A DNA stretch of 64,000 nt from Streptomyces violaceusniger Tu 4113 (GCF_000147815.2 NC_015957.1:5456001-5520000), one strand, 5' to 3'. Shown: positions 18,511 to 27,182, numbered from the stretch's first letter. Program-made: numbers and translations. The notes: generated by a model from the letters alone, not told the origin.

Positions 18511-20453
18511 CTCGGCTCCTCGGGTGGTGGTCGGCCCGGTCCTCCGCCGGGTGACGACGGAGGCGGGGGCAGTGGCCCGGATTCCGGCGGGGGCGACTGC
18601 CGGGGCGCGGGCGCCGGGTGGCGGGAAGTATCCGCGACGTCGTCGGTGCCCGCGGTGACTGCGGCGCCTGCGGTGTCCTCGGTGCTGCCCTGGGCAGCGG
18701 CCACCCCTGCCGGGACAGCCGACTTCGGCCCGCGCTTGTGCACATACCTCCCGCCGCGCATCAGCGATGCCACGGCGGCCACCAGACAGGCCGCGATGGC
18801 GAAGTCGAACGCGGCGGACAGGCCCTGGGAGAACGGCGGGGAGATCAGCGCCGGGAAGAAGCCGCGCCCGGTGAGATAGGCCGCGTGGTGGGCCGGCAGA
18901 TGGTCGAGCACCTGCGGTCCGAGCAGGGTTCTGACCGGGTTGTAGCCGAGCAGCGAGGCGAACAGCACCCCGACCGGTGGCAGGGCGGCGACCCGGGCCG
19001 CGTCGGAGGCCGGGACTCCTTCCGCGGTCAGGCCGTGGGTGAGGGCGCCGGGAAGCGAACCGGCGAGCCCGGCGATCATCAAGGAGAAGAAGATGCCGAT
19101 GGACAGGACGGTGGCCGAGTTCTGGAAGGTGGTGCTGATCCCGGCGCCCACCCCACGCTGGTCGGGCGGCAGGCTGTTCATGATGGCCGCCCGGTTCGGC
19201 GAGCTGAACAGGCCCATGGCGATCCCGTTGACCAGCAGAATCGCGGCGAACACCGGATAGCCGAAGTCCACCGGCAGCTCCTCCAGGGCCACGAAGGTGG
19301 CGGCGGCCAGCAGCATCCCGCCGGTGGTGAAGGTACGGGCGCCGAACCGGTCGGAGGCCCAGCCGGAGAAGGGTCCCGCGATCAGGAACCCGATGGTCAG
19401 CGGCAGCATGTAGATGCCCGCCCACAGCGGGGTCTCCTCGAAGCCGTAGCCGTGGCGGGGCAGCCAGATGCCCTGCAACCAGATGATCAGGATGAACATC
19501 AGGCCACCGCGTCCCAGCGCCGCCAGCAGACTGGCCACGTTCCCGGCGGTGAACGCGCGGATACGGAACAGACCCAGGTGGAACATGGGCTGCGCGACCC
19601 GGTTCTCGATCACGCAGAACAGGCCCAGCACCGCCACTCCCCCGGTGATCGCGGCGATCACCCAGGGGTTGCCCCAGCCCATGGTGTGACCGGCGTAGGG
19701 CTGGATGCCGTAGGTGATGCCGGACAGTACGGCGATCAGGCCGATGGCGAAGGTGATATTGCCCCACCAGTCCAGCCGGGCCGGGGTGCGCACACCGGTG
19801 TCCCGCAGCTTCAGATACGCCCAGACCGTGCCGAACAGCCCGATGGGGACCGAGACCAGGAACACCAGATGCCAGTCGAGCGGGCCGAGCAGCCCGCCCA
19901 GGATCAGTCCGATGAAGGACCCGGCGATCCCGGCCACCTGGTTCAGCCCCAGGGCGAGACCGCGCTGATCGGCGGGGAAGGCGTCGGTGAGGATGGCGTT
20001 GGAGTTGGCCATCAGCATGGCGCCGCCCACGCCCTGCAGCACCCGCATCCCGATCAGCCACAGAGCGCCGGAGGTGCCGTGCAGCCAGGTCACGGAGAGC
20101 AGCACGGAGAACACGGTGAAGACCGCGAACCCCAGGTTGTACATCCGCACCCGGCCGTACATGTCCCCCAGCCGCCCGAAGCTCACCACGAGCACGGCGG
20201 TGACCACCATGTAGCTCATGATCAGCCACAGCAGCAGGCTGGTGTTCCCGGGGCGCAGCGGATCCACGCCGATGCCACGGAAGATGTCCGGGAGCGCGAT
20301 CAGCATGATCGAGATGTTGATCGTCGCGATGAGGACGCCCAGCGTGGTGTTGGACAGGGCGATCCACTTGTACCGCGGCCCCGGGCCGCCATCGCCGTAG
20401 GACGGCGGGGCCCCCTCAGCTCCGGCCCCGCGCCGCTCGGTCGTCCAACCCAC
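18507..20453 (-). CDS. MFS exporter (DHA2-like, 14 membrane segments)
   Basis: 648 residues. It starts with a hydrophilic region, then many membrane helices; MFS motif A reads GRLGDMYGRVRMY and motif C-like sequence NQVAGIAGSFIGLILGG, both typical of drug/proton antiporters. The C-terminal 70 residues are Pro/Gly-rich and cytoplasmic. The GTG at 20453 follows GGGAG. It is translationally coupled to a MarR regulator by an ATGA overlap, the usual arrangement for an inducible exporter. The substrate is unknown. Confidence 0.92.
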   Translation of the reverse strand: MGWTTERRGAGAEGAPPSYGDGGPGPRYKWIALSNTTLGVLIATINISIMLIALPDIFRGIGVDPLRPGNTSLLLWLIMSYMVVTAVLVVSFGRLGDMYGRVRMYNLGFAVFTVFSVLLSVTWLHGTSGALWLIGMRVLQGVGGAMLMANSNAILTDAFPADQRGLALGLNQVAGIAGSFIGLILGGLLGPLDWHLVFLVSVPIGLFGTVWAYLKLRDTGVRTPARLDWWGNITFAIGLIAVLSGITYGIQPYAGHTMGWGNPWVIAAITGGVAVLGLFCVIENRVAQPMFHLGLFRIRAFTAGNVASLLAALGRGGLMFILIIWLQGIWLPRHGYGFEETPLWAGIYMLPLTIGFLIAGPFSGWASDRFGARTFTTGGMLLAAATFVALEELPVDFGYPVFAAILLVNGIAMGLFSSPNRAAIMNSLPPDQRGVGAGISTTFQNSATVLSIGIFFSLMIAGLAGSLPGALTHGLTAEGVPASDAARVAALPPVGVLFASLLGYNPVRTLLGPQVLDHLPAHHAAYLTGRGFFPALISPPFSQGLSAAFDFAIAACLVAAVASLMRGGRYVHKRGPKSAVPAGVAAAQGSTEDTAGAAVTAGTDDVADTSRHPAPAPRQSPPPESGPLPPPPSSPGGGPGRPPPEEPR

Positions 20454-20475
20454 CGAGCATCACTCCCGTCGGGAG

Positions 20476-20497
20476 TTGGTTGCTTGACATCAACCAA
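20476..20497. promoter_or_regulatory. Candidate MarR operator upstream of the MFS-MarR operon
   Basis: TTGGTTG (20476-20482) and CAACCAA (20491-20497) around an eight-base spacer, just upstream of the MFS start. A 7-1-7 palindrome (ACTCCCG-T-CGGGAGT) overlaps the ribosome site next to it at 20462-20476. Confidence 0.6.
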
Positions 20498-20498
20498 G

Positions 20499-21302
20499 CT
20501 AATCCCGATTTGCCCCTTCGCCAAGTGGGGTCGGGCGGAGCACGTAGCGGCCTGCCCAGGCGGCGAGCACGGTGGCTGCGTACTGCGTGTCGGCCGGGTT
20601 GGTGAGCAGGTGGTTGGCTCCGTCGAGGGCGACGAAGGACTTGGGGTGGCGGGCGGTGTCGAAGATGCGCCGCGCGTTGTCGACGCCCACCAGCTCGTCC
20701 GACGGCGAGTGGAACACCAGCAGCGCGGCGTCGAGGTGCGCGATGCGGTCGGCCTGCGGCTGGGCGCCGATGTCGTCGAGGAACTGCCGCTGGATGCGAA
20801 ACCTGCGGCCCGCCAGGGAGACCTCGGCCTCGCCCTGCCGCTCTATCTCCGCCCGGTCGCTCCCGAGCAGGTGCAGCACGTGATCGGGGCTGAAGGGTGC
20901 GGCGATCGTGGCCACCGCTCGTATCCGGGGAATGCGGTGCCGTGCGGCGAGTACCGCCGCACCGCCGAGCGAATGTCCGATGAGGAGGGTGGGGGCCTCG
21001 AAGTGTGCTCGCAGGTACTCATCGGCGAACACCAGATCGTCGACGTTGGAGCTGAAGTGGGTGTTGCCGAAGTCTCCTCCGGAGCCGCCGAGGCCGGTGA
21101 AGTCGAAGCGCATCACCGCGATGCCGAACTCGGTCAGCGCCCGTGAGATCCGGGTGGCCGCGACCTGGTCCTTGCCACAGGTGAAGCAGTGCGCGAAGAG
21201 GGCGTACGCCCGCGGCTCACCCTCGGGCAGCTCCAGCCTCGCGGCGAGCGCCGCGCCTTGCGATCCGCCGAACTCGACCTTCTTACTCCGCATCGTGCGC
21301 AT
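20499..21302 (-). CDS. Alpha/beta hydrolase (OsmC-fusion family, hydrolase half only)
   Basis: 267 residues. ALFAHCFTCGKDQVAA near the N-terminus, FDFTGLGGSGGDFGNT, nucleophile elbow GHSLGG, the acid in SPSDELV and the His in GANHLL give a complete catalytic set. Relatives are often fused to an OsmC domain; here only the hydrolase part is present and no OsmC gene follows. The start at 21302 is chosen because GAGGGA lies just upstream. The stop codon is only 46 bases from the divergent-facing MFS promoter region. Confidence 0.85.
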   Translation of the reverse strand: MRTMRSKKVEFGGSQGAALAARLELPEGEPRAYALFAHCFTCGKDQVAATRISRALTEFGIAVMRFDFTGLGGSGGDFGNTHFSSNVDDLVFADEYLRAHFEAPTLLIGHSLGGAAVLAARHRIPRIRAVATIAAPFSPDHVLHLLGSDRAEIERQGEAEVSLAGRRFRIQRQFLDDIGAQPQADRIAHLDAALLVFHSPSDELVGVDNARRIFDTARHPKSFVALDGANHLLTNPADTQYAATVLAAWAGRYVLRPTPLGEGANRD

Positions 21303-21585
21303 CCATCCCTCAGCTCTGTGGACCTGTGTGGTGACGCCGGTAGTGGCGGGGCGACGCGCCCGCGGTTGCCGCACGCTGCGGAGCATCGTTGCCGGCACCG
21401 TCAACGGATGCTCCCTCGGCACGCCGCACCAGCATGCCTGACGCTACGTGTCGCAATTTCACCGCGGGTCGCACCAGGTGGTTGCTGCTCGGCCGAGTGT
21501 CTCGCTCCGGCCGAGACCGGCATGGACCGGCATGGACCGGCACAGCCTCCGCTGCTCCGGCCCCCGCTCACGGCACAGTGGGGGC

Positions 21586-22011
21586 ATGAACGCAGACGAC
21601 AGAAGCGCTTTGGCCCGCGGACGCGTGGCGACCAGACTTCCGGCCCAGGACCTCGATCGGGCGCGGCGTTTCTATTCAGAGCAGCTCGGTATGGAGCCGG
21701 TCGACGAACGGCCCGGCGGGTTGCTGTATCGCTGCGGAGGCGCGGAGTTCGTGCTCTTCCGGTCGACTGGATCCTCCCCCGGCACGTTCACTCAGATGGC
21801 GTGGGAAGTCGACGACATCGAGACAGCGGTGAGGGAACTCAGGCGGCGCGGCGTGGTGTTCGAGGAGGTCGATGTGGCGGGGTTCCGGACGAGGGAGGGG
21901 ATCGCGGAGGTCGAGGGGAATTACCCCAGCAAGGGTGCACGGGGTGAGCGCGGGGCCTGGTTCCGTGACAGCGAGGGGAATTTGCTGGGCGTCGGCCAGC
22001 CGGTCATGTGA
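21586..22011 (+). CDS. VOC-family (glyoxalase-like) protein
   Basis: 141 residues with two beta-alpha-beta-beta-beta units typical of the vicinal oxygen chelate fold (ATRLPAQDLDRARRFYSEQL; GGLLYRCGGAEFVLFRS; AWFRDSEGNLLGVGQ). It could be a dioxygenase, lyase or metabolite-binding protein; the substrate is unknown. The ATG at 21586 follows GTGGGGG. It has no obvious operon partner. Confidence 0.88.
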   Translation: MNADDRSALARGRVATRLPAQDLDRARRFYSEQLGMEPVDERPGGLLYRCGGAEFVLFRSTGSSPGTFTQMAWEVDDIETAVRELRRRGVVFEEVDVAGFRTREGIAEVEGNYPSKGARGERGAWFRDSEGNLLGVGQPVM

Positions 22012-22054
22012 GGGAAAACGGGCCGCACGTAGCGGCCGGTCGGCCCGGTCGAGG

Positions 22055-22141
22055 TCAGAGGAACATCGCGTCCAGCGCGTCGGACACGGCGGCCGCTTCC
22101 AGCGCTGTGAGCTGCGACAACAGAGTTGCTTCGACACTCAT
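22055..22141 (-). pseudogene. 28-residue ORF resembling the N-terminus of RraA-like proteins
   Basis: A short frame with a good ribosome site (TGAGGGC before ATG 22141) encodes LLSQLTALEAAAVSDALDAM and then stops. The segment resembles the first helix of RraA-like/HMG-aldolase proteins (remembered pattern LxxLxTATVSDALDxLG). The rest of such a gene is absent, so this looks like a truncated remnant; a real small peptide is the alternative. Confidence 0.35.
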
Positions 22142-22240
22142 GCCCTCAGTGAAACAACCCGGCTCCATAGACTGAAGGTCTGATTTCCTCTCCCACCGAT
22201 ATGCGGAGCGACGGAGCCACGCGATCATCCAGCTGGGTGC

Positions 22241-22290
22241 CGTCCGTCCGCTGTACCCACTTTTTTGTGGGTACTTGGCAGCGACGGACG
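22241..22290 (-). terminator. Hairpin downstream of the HxlR gene
   Basis: An inner perfect 8-bp stem GTACCCAC / GTGGGTAC (22253-22260, 22267-22274) around a TTTTTT loop, extended by an imperfect outer stem (CGTCCGTCCGCT versus AGCGACGGACG). It lies 68 bases past the HxlR stop. Confidence 0.6.
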
Positions 22291-22357
22291 ACGGAGCGAA
22301 TCTTGTTGCGGGCGGTCGGAGGGCCGCCGGATCGGATGAGACGGAGGGGGCGTTGCG

Positions 22358-22708
22358 TCAGGGGCCCGACTGGGCCTCGGCCAGCTTCTCCAGGCGGCGG
22401 TGGCCCCAATCGGACAGGGGAGCCAACGCCTCGGAGAGGTCGCGGCCGAACGCGGTCAGGGAGTACACGGTCCTCAGCGGCAGCACATCGTGCACGTCCC
22501 GGTGCACCAGCCCGTCCGTCTCCATCTCACGGAGCGCCTGAGTCAGAACCTTCTCGCTGAGGCCCGGCAGCCGCCGGCGCAGTTCGCCGGGGCGATGCGG
22601 TCCGGACTCCAGTGCCCAGAGCAGGGCGGTCTTCCACTTGCCGTCGATCACGGCGATCGCGGCGGTCACACCGCAGACATTCGTGTCCTGAGCACGACTG
22701 CGTGTCAT
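22358..22708 (-). CDS. HxlR-family regulator
   Basis: 116 residues, the usual HxlR length: conserved Cys near the start (TNVCGV), GKWKTALLWAL, RPGELRRRLPGLSEKVLTQA recognition region, and the wing. HxlR proteins are small winged-helix regulators that often sense electrophiles or oxidants through the N-terminal Cys. It is divergent from the imine-reductase-like gene at 22769, with only 60 bases between, so it probably controls that gene. Confidence 0.92.
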   Translation of the reverse strand: MTRSRAQDTNVCGVTAAIAVIDGKWKTALLWALESGPHRPGELRRRLPGLSEKVLTQALREMETDGLVHRDVHDVLPLRTVYSLTAFGRDLSEALAPLSDWGHRRLEKLAEAQSGP

Positions 22709-22768
22709 CTTCGCTCGATTTCCTTTGAGTTATTACTACGCGTATATCCCTATGGGAGTTGAAGTTTC

Positions 22769-23662
22769 ATGTCTACACACTCCGAACAGTCTGCCGTCAC
22801 CGTGCTCGGTCTGGGGCCGATGGGCCGCGCCCTGGCCGGTGCGTTCCTGGACGCCGGGCTGCCGACCACGGTCTGGAACCGGACGCCGGGCAAGGATCGG
22901 GAGCTGATCGAGCGCGGGGCGGTCGGCGCGCGATCGGCGGAAGAGGCCATTGCCGCAAGCGAGTTGACCGTGGTCTGCGTGGTGGACTACGACGCGTCGG
23001 ACGCGATCCTGCGGCGCGACGGGGTCACCGATGCGCTCAAGGGACACACCGTCGTGAACCTGACCGCGGACACTCCGGACCGGGCCCGGGACACCTCGGA
23101 CTGGGCGGCCGGGCACGGCATCCGATACCTCGACGGTGCGATCATGACGCCGACCACCACCATCGGAACGCCTGCCGCGGTGTTCATCCACAGCGGCCCG
23201 GCCAAGCTCTACGAGGAGCACCGGCCCGTACTGGACACGCTGGGCGGTACCCATACCCACCTCGGCGAGGAGATCGGCCGGGCGGCGGCCTACGACATCG
23301 CGCTGCTCGACATCTTCTGGACGGCGATGGCGGGCTACGCGCACGCCCTGGCCGTGGCCCGAGCGGAGGGGGTCAGCGCCCGGGAGCTGGCGCCCTTCGC
23401 CAAGGGCATCGGCGCGATCCTCCCGCCGCTCTTCGAAGAGACCGCCGAGGAAGTGGACCGCGGCACCTTCTCCGGTGAAGGCAACCCGATCACCTCGGCG
23501 GTCTCGTCCATGTCCCATATCGTCCACACCTCCGAGGGCCACGGCATCGACGCGGGCGTGATGCGCGCGGCCGAGGGCATGGCCCGCCGCGCCATCGGGC
23601 TGGGCCATGGTACGGACGGGTTCATCCGCGTCGCCGAGCTGCTGGGCCGCAGCGGTAGTTGA
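22769..23662 (+). CDS. NADPH-dependent imine-reductase-like oxidoreductase
   Basis: 297 residues. The N-terminal Rossmann domain begins VTVLGLGPMGRALAGAFLDA and continues TTVWNRTPGK, the pattern of imine reductases within the 6-phosphogluconate / beta-hydroxyacid dehydrogenase superfamily. The C-terminal helical domain carries GRAAAYDIALLDIFW, where imine reductases have their Asp/Tyr proton donor. The catalytic Lys of true beta-hydroxyacid dehydrogenases is not seen at its place. It would reduce cyclic imines or related compounds. Likely under the divergent HxlR regulator. Confidence 0.85.
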   Translation: MSTHSEQSAVTVLGLGPMGRALAGAFLDAGLPTTVWNRTPGKDRELIERGAVGARSAEEAIAASELTVVCVVDYDASDAILRRDGVTDALKGHTVVNLTADTPDRARDTSDWAAGHGIRYLDGAIMTPTTTIGTPAAVFIHSGPAKLYEEHRPVLDTLGGTHTHLGEEIGRAAAYDIALLDIFWTAMAGYAHALAVARAEGVSARELAPFAKGIGAILPPLFEETAEEVDRGTFSGEGNPITSAVSSMSHIVHTSEGHGIDAGVMRAAEGMARRAIGLGHGTDGFIRVAELLGRSGS

Positions 23663-23740
23663 AGGGGGTCTGGTGCAGCCTCCGTGTGTGCGAGATCCTC
23701 ATCCACTCGAGAGGGACTTCAGCAAACGGAGGCTACGAAC

Positions 23741-24262
23741 ATGGCGATATCCAGCGCTGCGGAGCTGTCCTTACCAGCAGCGGGCACCTACGAAATCGAT
23801 CCGGCCGCCTCGACCGTGCGCTTCGCCACGCGGGCCTTGGGGCTGCTCCCGGTCCATGGGACGTTCGGCATCAGGGAGGGCCGGATCACCATTGCCGAGA
23901 CGCCGGAAGCGTCGTCGGTGGACGTCGAGATGGACGCGGCCAGCTTCGCGTCCGGCATTCAGCGTCGCGACGACCACGTCCGGTCGTCCGACTTCCTGGA
24001 CGTGGAGCGACACCCCTCGATCCAGTTCCGGGGCCACAGCCTGGATCAATCCGCCCAAGGGGTCTCACTGCGAGGGGAGTTGACCGTCTGCGGAGTGACC
24101 CAGCCGGTAGTCGTCGCGATCGGCAGCATGGTCGGCGAGGGTAAGCGCGTCACCGCCAACGGCACAACCACCATCGACCGGTACGCCTTCGGTGTCAGCA
24201 AGGCCAAAGGTATGGCGGCTCGTCGCCTGAAGATCACCTTGGATATCGTCGCCGGCCGCTGA
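23741..24262 (+). CDS. YceI-family protein (TTA codon)
   Basis: 173 residues of the lipocalin-like YceI beta-barrel: TYEIDPAASTVRFATRALGL, GTFGIREGRITI, RRDDHVRSSDFLDVERHPS and GELTVCGVTQPV. YceI proteins bind polyprenoid-type lipids; this one lacks a signal peptide, so it is cytoplasmic. The ATG at 23741 has CGGAGG. Codon 11 is TTA (23771-23773), which makes expression dependent on bldA and therefore probably late or developmental. It follows the imine-reductase-like gene by 78 bases. Confidence 0.9.
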   Translation: MAISSAAELSLPAAGTYEIDPAASTVRFATRALGLLPVHGTFGIREGRITIAETPEASSVDVEMDAASFASGIQRRDDHVRSSDFLDVERHPSIQFRGHSLDQSAQGVSLRGELTVCGVTQPVVVAIGSMVGEGKRVTANGTTTIDRYAFGVSKAKGMAARRLKITLDIVAGR

Positions 24263-24298
24263 GCACGTCGATCCGGCCCGGGCACATCATTCCGCTCC

Positions 24299-25292
24299 TT
24301 ACAAGTCGACCTCGATGTAGTCGATGTCGGTGAACTCCACGAGCAGGCCCTGGGCGCGGCGGCCACGGTCCTTGAAATAGATCTCCTGCAGGCCCTCGGC
24401 GGCGATGTCGAGGAGTTGCTGTTCGGCGGCCCTGTTCCTGGGCGTCGAAGTGGCGGGCGGCGTACTGCGGCGGCAGCGCCTGGGTGCTGTGGCGCAGCCG
24501 GGCGTCGTCGGTGGTGCCGGGGGCGGCGGTGTAGCCGAAGCCGGCGCGGGTGTCGAGGACGATGCGACCGGTGGTGGCGTCCCTGCCGTTGCGGTTCAGC
24601 CGGGGCGCGCCCAGCCGCGCCTCGGTCAGAGTCCACTCCACCAGAGACGGGAGGGACTTGGCCGGGATGTCCAGGACCAGGCCGCCGGGGCAGTACGCCC
24701 AGACCTGGCCGTCCACGACCTCCACGACCGCCAGCGGGCCGTTGGCGAAGCGCGGGTCCACGGCAGAGGTGGCGGCGGTGGTGGTGCCGGCCGACTCCGT
24801 CGCGTCCGGGCGCCGCGAAGTGGACGGCCGGGGCGGGCGGGCCCGCTGCGCCGGGGCCGTGGCGAGTCGCTGGGTCGTGTTCTGCGCGACGGTCGCCCCG
24901 GGCCGCTGAGGACTCCACTCGGAGGAATGGCCCTGGCCCGGGGCGGGGTCTGCGTCGGCGCGGGCTGGGCGGGAGATGACAGCTCGGGGGCGGGCCCGCT
25001 GTCTCCGGAGTCCCCTCGGCGGGGGCGGGGAAGCGAGCGGCCAGGCCCTTCAGAAGCCGTAGGCGGCACGCTTCGGCTGCCGCGGCTCGGTCTTGCCGGA
25101 TTCCCAGTTGCCCACCGCTTCCCGGCGGATGTCCAGCGCCTTGGCGATCCCGGCCTGACTCAGCCCCGCGGCCTCGCGCAGCCTCTTGCGCTCCGCGGGT
25201 GCCGGCAGATCGTGCTGGGCGATCCTCATCGCTCTCCGCAACGCACACTTCATCGCACGCTCAATCACTCCTGTCGCGAACGCCGCGAACAC
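24299..25292 (-). pseudogene. Decayed telomere-associated-protein (tap)-like gene
   Basis: Pieces in several frames resemble the N-terminal half of Streptomyces Tap proteins. The helix-turn-helix DLPAPAERKRLREAAGLSQA, then WESGKTEPRQPKRA, lies at about 25050-25230. After a frame change comes LKGLAARFPAPAEGTP. Then a Pro-rich linker runs in a third frame, followed by DPRFANGPLAVVEV and LVEWTLTEARLGAPRLNRNG (about 24580-24760). Beyond GRDA the sequence is no longer Tap-like (TTGRIVLDTRAGFGY...), changes frame again and ends ...EFTDIDYIEVDL at 24299; this part is unrecognised. At least three frame breaks and a missing C-terminal half mark it as a pseudogene. Tap recruits the terminal protein to linear chromosome or plasmid ends. 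Confidence 0.6.
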
Positions 25293-25318
25293 GGTGGAGT
25301 GCGGAGGCTGGGGGCCCT

Positions 25319-25363
25319 TCCGGGCCGGGGAGTTTCAGGCCGGCGAGTTCCGGGCCGGGGAGA
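25319..25363. repeat. Three tandem 15-bp units
   Basis: TTCCGGGCCGGGGAG occurs at 25319-25333 and 25349-25363, with a degenerate copy TTTCAGGCCGGCGAG between. It lies in the gap between the tap-like remnant and the lipoprotein gene. Confidence 0.7.
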
Positions 25364-25419
25364 TGGCGGGTCGGCCGAAAGGCACGGCCGACCCTGCGAT
25401 CGAGGCGAAGACGAGCTGA

Positions 25420-25659
25420 TTAATCGTCAACACACTTGGGGTACTTCGAACCTCGGTTGCAGTCGTGATAGTCGTACTTACTGACGCGGAACTTCTTCTC
25501 GTCGCCACCCTTGGCCGGATCGACGACCAAGTAGAACTTCTTTCCGTCCTTGACCTTGTCGGAGACCGTCCCGTCAGGGCCCCGGTCGAAATCCTGCGCG
25601 CAGCCGGCGAGCGAGGCAAAAGCGGTCATTACCAAAAGGGCGGCGGCAAGGCGACGCAT
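25420..25659 (-). CDS. Small secreted lipoprotein
   Basis: 79 residues with a lipoprotein signal peptide: MRRLAAALLVMTAFASLAGC, lipobox LAGC, mature protein from the Cys. The mature part is about 60 residues, hydrophilic, with two further Cys (DCNRG, PKCVDD) and GKKFYLVVDPAKGG. It would be anchored on the outer face of the membrane. The start at 25659 has GGAG at good spacing. The family is not recognised; small lipoproteins of this kind are common in Streptomyces. Confidence 0.75.
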   Translation of the reverse strand: MRRLAAALLVMTAFASLAGCAQDFDRGPDGTVSDKVKDGKKFYLVVDPAKGGDEKKFRVSKYDYHDCNRGSKYPKCVDD

Positions 25660-26174
25660 AGGAGTGCTCCGATCAACTTGGGGACCGGCACAGTCTAAGA
25701 GAGACGCACCATCGCCAGAACCGCCGGGGACGCCCCCGCCCGGCAACAACGGCCCGCCCGGCAAAAGCGCCGAAGAAGCACCAGAAAACACCCCCATCCC
25801 CTCCACCAAAACACCACACCACATGCCCGATCTACTCGCGTCAGCGGCAGAAGGAGTTGCGGGGAGGTGAACGGGCGGTATGCGCGGTACGCCGCTTCAC
25901 GGACACAGGTTCCAAAGAGTTCGAAATCCCTTCCACTGAGCGCTCGGTGACCGTCAGCCCCTTTTCGGCTCACGTTTCTTGCACGAGCAGTCCACTCCCG
26001 TCCCCGGATTGGCACCGGCGCGGGACCCTGCCGCCGTTACGCATTGGTGACAGTGCGGACAGACCCGTAACGGTGCGGGGGACAACTCATGCGCCGGGTG
26101 GCGGGTCGTAGTGACCGGGAAATCAACCCGCGGCACTTCACCGACAGCACCGACACCACACGCACGGGGAACCG
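25660..26174. other. Gene-poor stretch
   Basis: About 515 bases without a supportable gene. Possible frames are short, have no ribosome site or unfavourable codon use (a collagen-like PPG stretch near 25700-25760, a Cys-rich 60-residue minus-strand frame at 25954-26136). It should contain the promoters of the flanking lipoprotein and SapA-like genes. Confidence 0.4.
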
Positions 26175-26597
26175 ATGACTCACCTCAAGCGCGTCCTGGC
26201 CATCGCGGCAGTGACCGGCGCCGGCACGGCCGCCCTCATGGCAGCCGCGCCCGGGGCCTCCGCGACCGCCTCGCGCGTTGCGTACAACGGCGCCTGCGGC
26301 TCCGGCTATACGGTCGTCAACTCCACCGAGGTCGGGGACAAGGGCACGGCGTATCTCACCTACAGCTCCGCCACGGGCAAGAACTGCCTGGTCGCGATCC
26401 GGAACGTGGCCGGCGAGCCGGTTCCGATGTCGATCTACCTCTCGCGGAGCGACACGGAGATCCACGACATCTACGACAGCGGCAACTACCGCTCCTACGC
26501 GGGACCGATCTACGTGAGCGCACGAGGCACCTGCGTGGACTGGTGGGGCTGGATCGACGGTGTGCGTTTCGAGAAGGCCGAGACCAACTGCGGCTGA
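26175..26597 (+). CDS. Secreted spore-associated-protein-A-like protein
   Basis: 140 residues with a Sec signal peptide (MTHLKRVLAIAAVTGAGTAA, cleavage after the ASA of GASATA). The mature part contains ACGSGYTVVNSTEV, GTAYLTYSSATGKNCLVAIR and four Cys, matching the remembered SapA-type family of Streptomyces exported proteins found on spores. Molecular function is unknown. It is followed by a 30-bp perfect palindrome acting as terminator. Confidence 0.8.
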   Translation: MTHLKRVLAIAAVTGAGTAALMAAAPGASATASRVAYNGACGSGYTVVNSTEVGDKGTAYLTYSSATGKNCLVAIRNVAGEPVPMSIYLSRSDTEIHDIYDSGNYRSYAGPIYVSARGTCVDWWGWIDGVRFEKAETNCG

Positions 26598-26623
26598 CAC
26601 CCTGCGACTCACACCCACCGACC

Positions 26624-26653
26624 GTGCCCCGCACGCCATGGCGTGCGGGGCAC
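26624..26653. terminator. 30-bp perfect palindrome, bidirectional terminator
   Basis: GTGCCCCGCACGCC followed directly by its complement AT-centred partner, no unpaired loop in the strict sense (centre CCATGG). It lies between the convergent SapA-like and FBP genes. Confidence 0.8.
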
Positions 26654-26677
26654 CGCTCTGCGACCGGGCGGTATGGG

Positions 26678-27169
26678 CTATGCGGTCACCTTGGCGAGGA
26701 ACGCCGCGACGTTCGCCGCGGTCCGCTGGATCTTCTCCTCCAGGGTGAGCGACTCCTGAGGCCGTGAGCCGGCGCCCGCGTCCTTCTTGCCCCGCACATA
26801 CAGCGAGCAGGCGAGGTCGCTGCATATGTAGGCGCCGACCGAGTTGCCTCGCTGCCTGGCCTTCCCCGCCTTCGGCGCGACCATCAGGGAGACGCCGCCC
26901 GTGTGGGCGGTCAGGCACATCGAGCACATGCTGCGCCGCGCCTGCCAGGAGGCGGGGCCGGGGCAGCGCAGCGCGATGGCGGTCGGGTGGGCGTCCAGTT
27001 CGGTGACCAGGTAGGCGCGGTCGGGTGCCTGGGGATCTCGCCAGCCGAGGTAGTCCAGGTCATCCCAGGGTCGGTCGGCCAGGTCGCGCGGGATGGACAG
27101 ACGCTTCGCCTCGCCCTTGGTGCAGTTCACGAACGCGGCACGGATCTCTTGCTCAGTCAGCGGCTTCAT
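26678..27169 (-). CDS. FBP-domain zinc protein (EF-G-binding type)
   Basis: 163 residues. The C-terminal treble-clef zinc site uses CSMC and CSDLAC, with ARRSMCSMCLTAHTGGVSLM and NSVGAYICSDLACSLYVRG typical of the FBP family, relatives of which bind elongation factor G and rescue fusidic-acid-stalled ribosomes. The N-terminal half (TEQEIRAAFVNCTKGEAKR, LGWRDPQAPDRAYLV) also fits. The start at 27169 is preferred over 27211, which lies in the operator. Divergent from a TetR gene that shares the palindrome at 27183-27207. Confidence 0.85.
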   Translation of the reverse strand: MKPLTEQEIRAAFVNCTKGEAKRLSIPRDLADRPWDDLDYLGWRDPQAPDRAYLVTELDAHPTAIALRCPGPASWQARRSMCSMCLTAHTGGVSLMVAPKAGKARQRGNSVGAYICSDLACSLYVRGKKDAGAGSRPQESLTLEEKIQRTAANVAAFLAKVTA

Positions 27170-27182
27170 ATAACGCAGGCTA

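Noticed and set aside
18618..21146. An 842-residue plus-strand frame opposite the MFS/hydrolase genes
   Set aside because: Composition (Gly/Gln/His/Arg-rich) and complete overlap with two well-supported genes on the other strand.
25690..25870. Collagen-like Pro/Gly stretch in the plus strand
   Set aside because: Part of a frame antisense to the lipoprotein, no start signal, third-position GC not as expected for a Streptomyces gene.
25954..26136. 60-residue minus-strand frame with CPHCHQC and CSC motifs (zinc-ribbon-like)
   Set aside because: No ribosome site, no family pattern beyond the Cys residues, overlaps the upstream region of the SapA-like gene.
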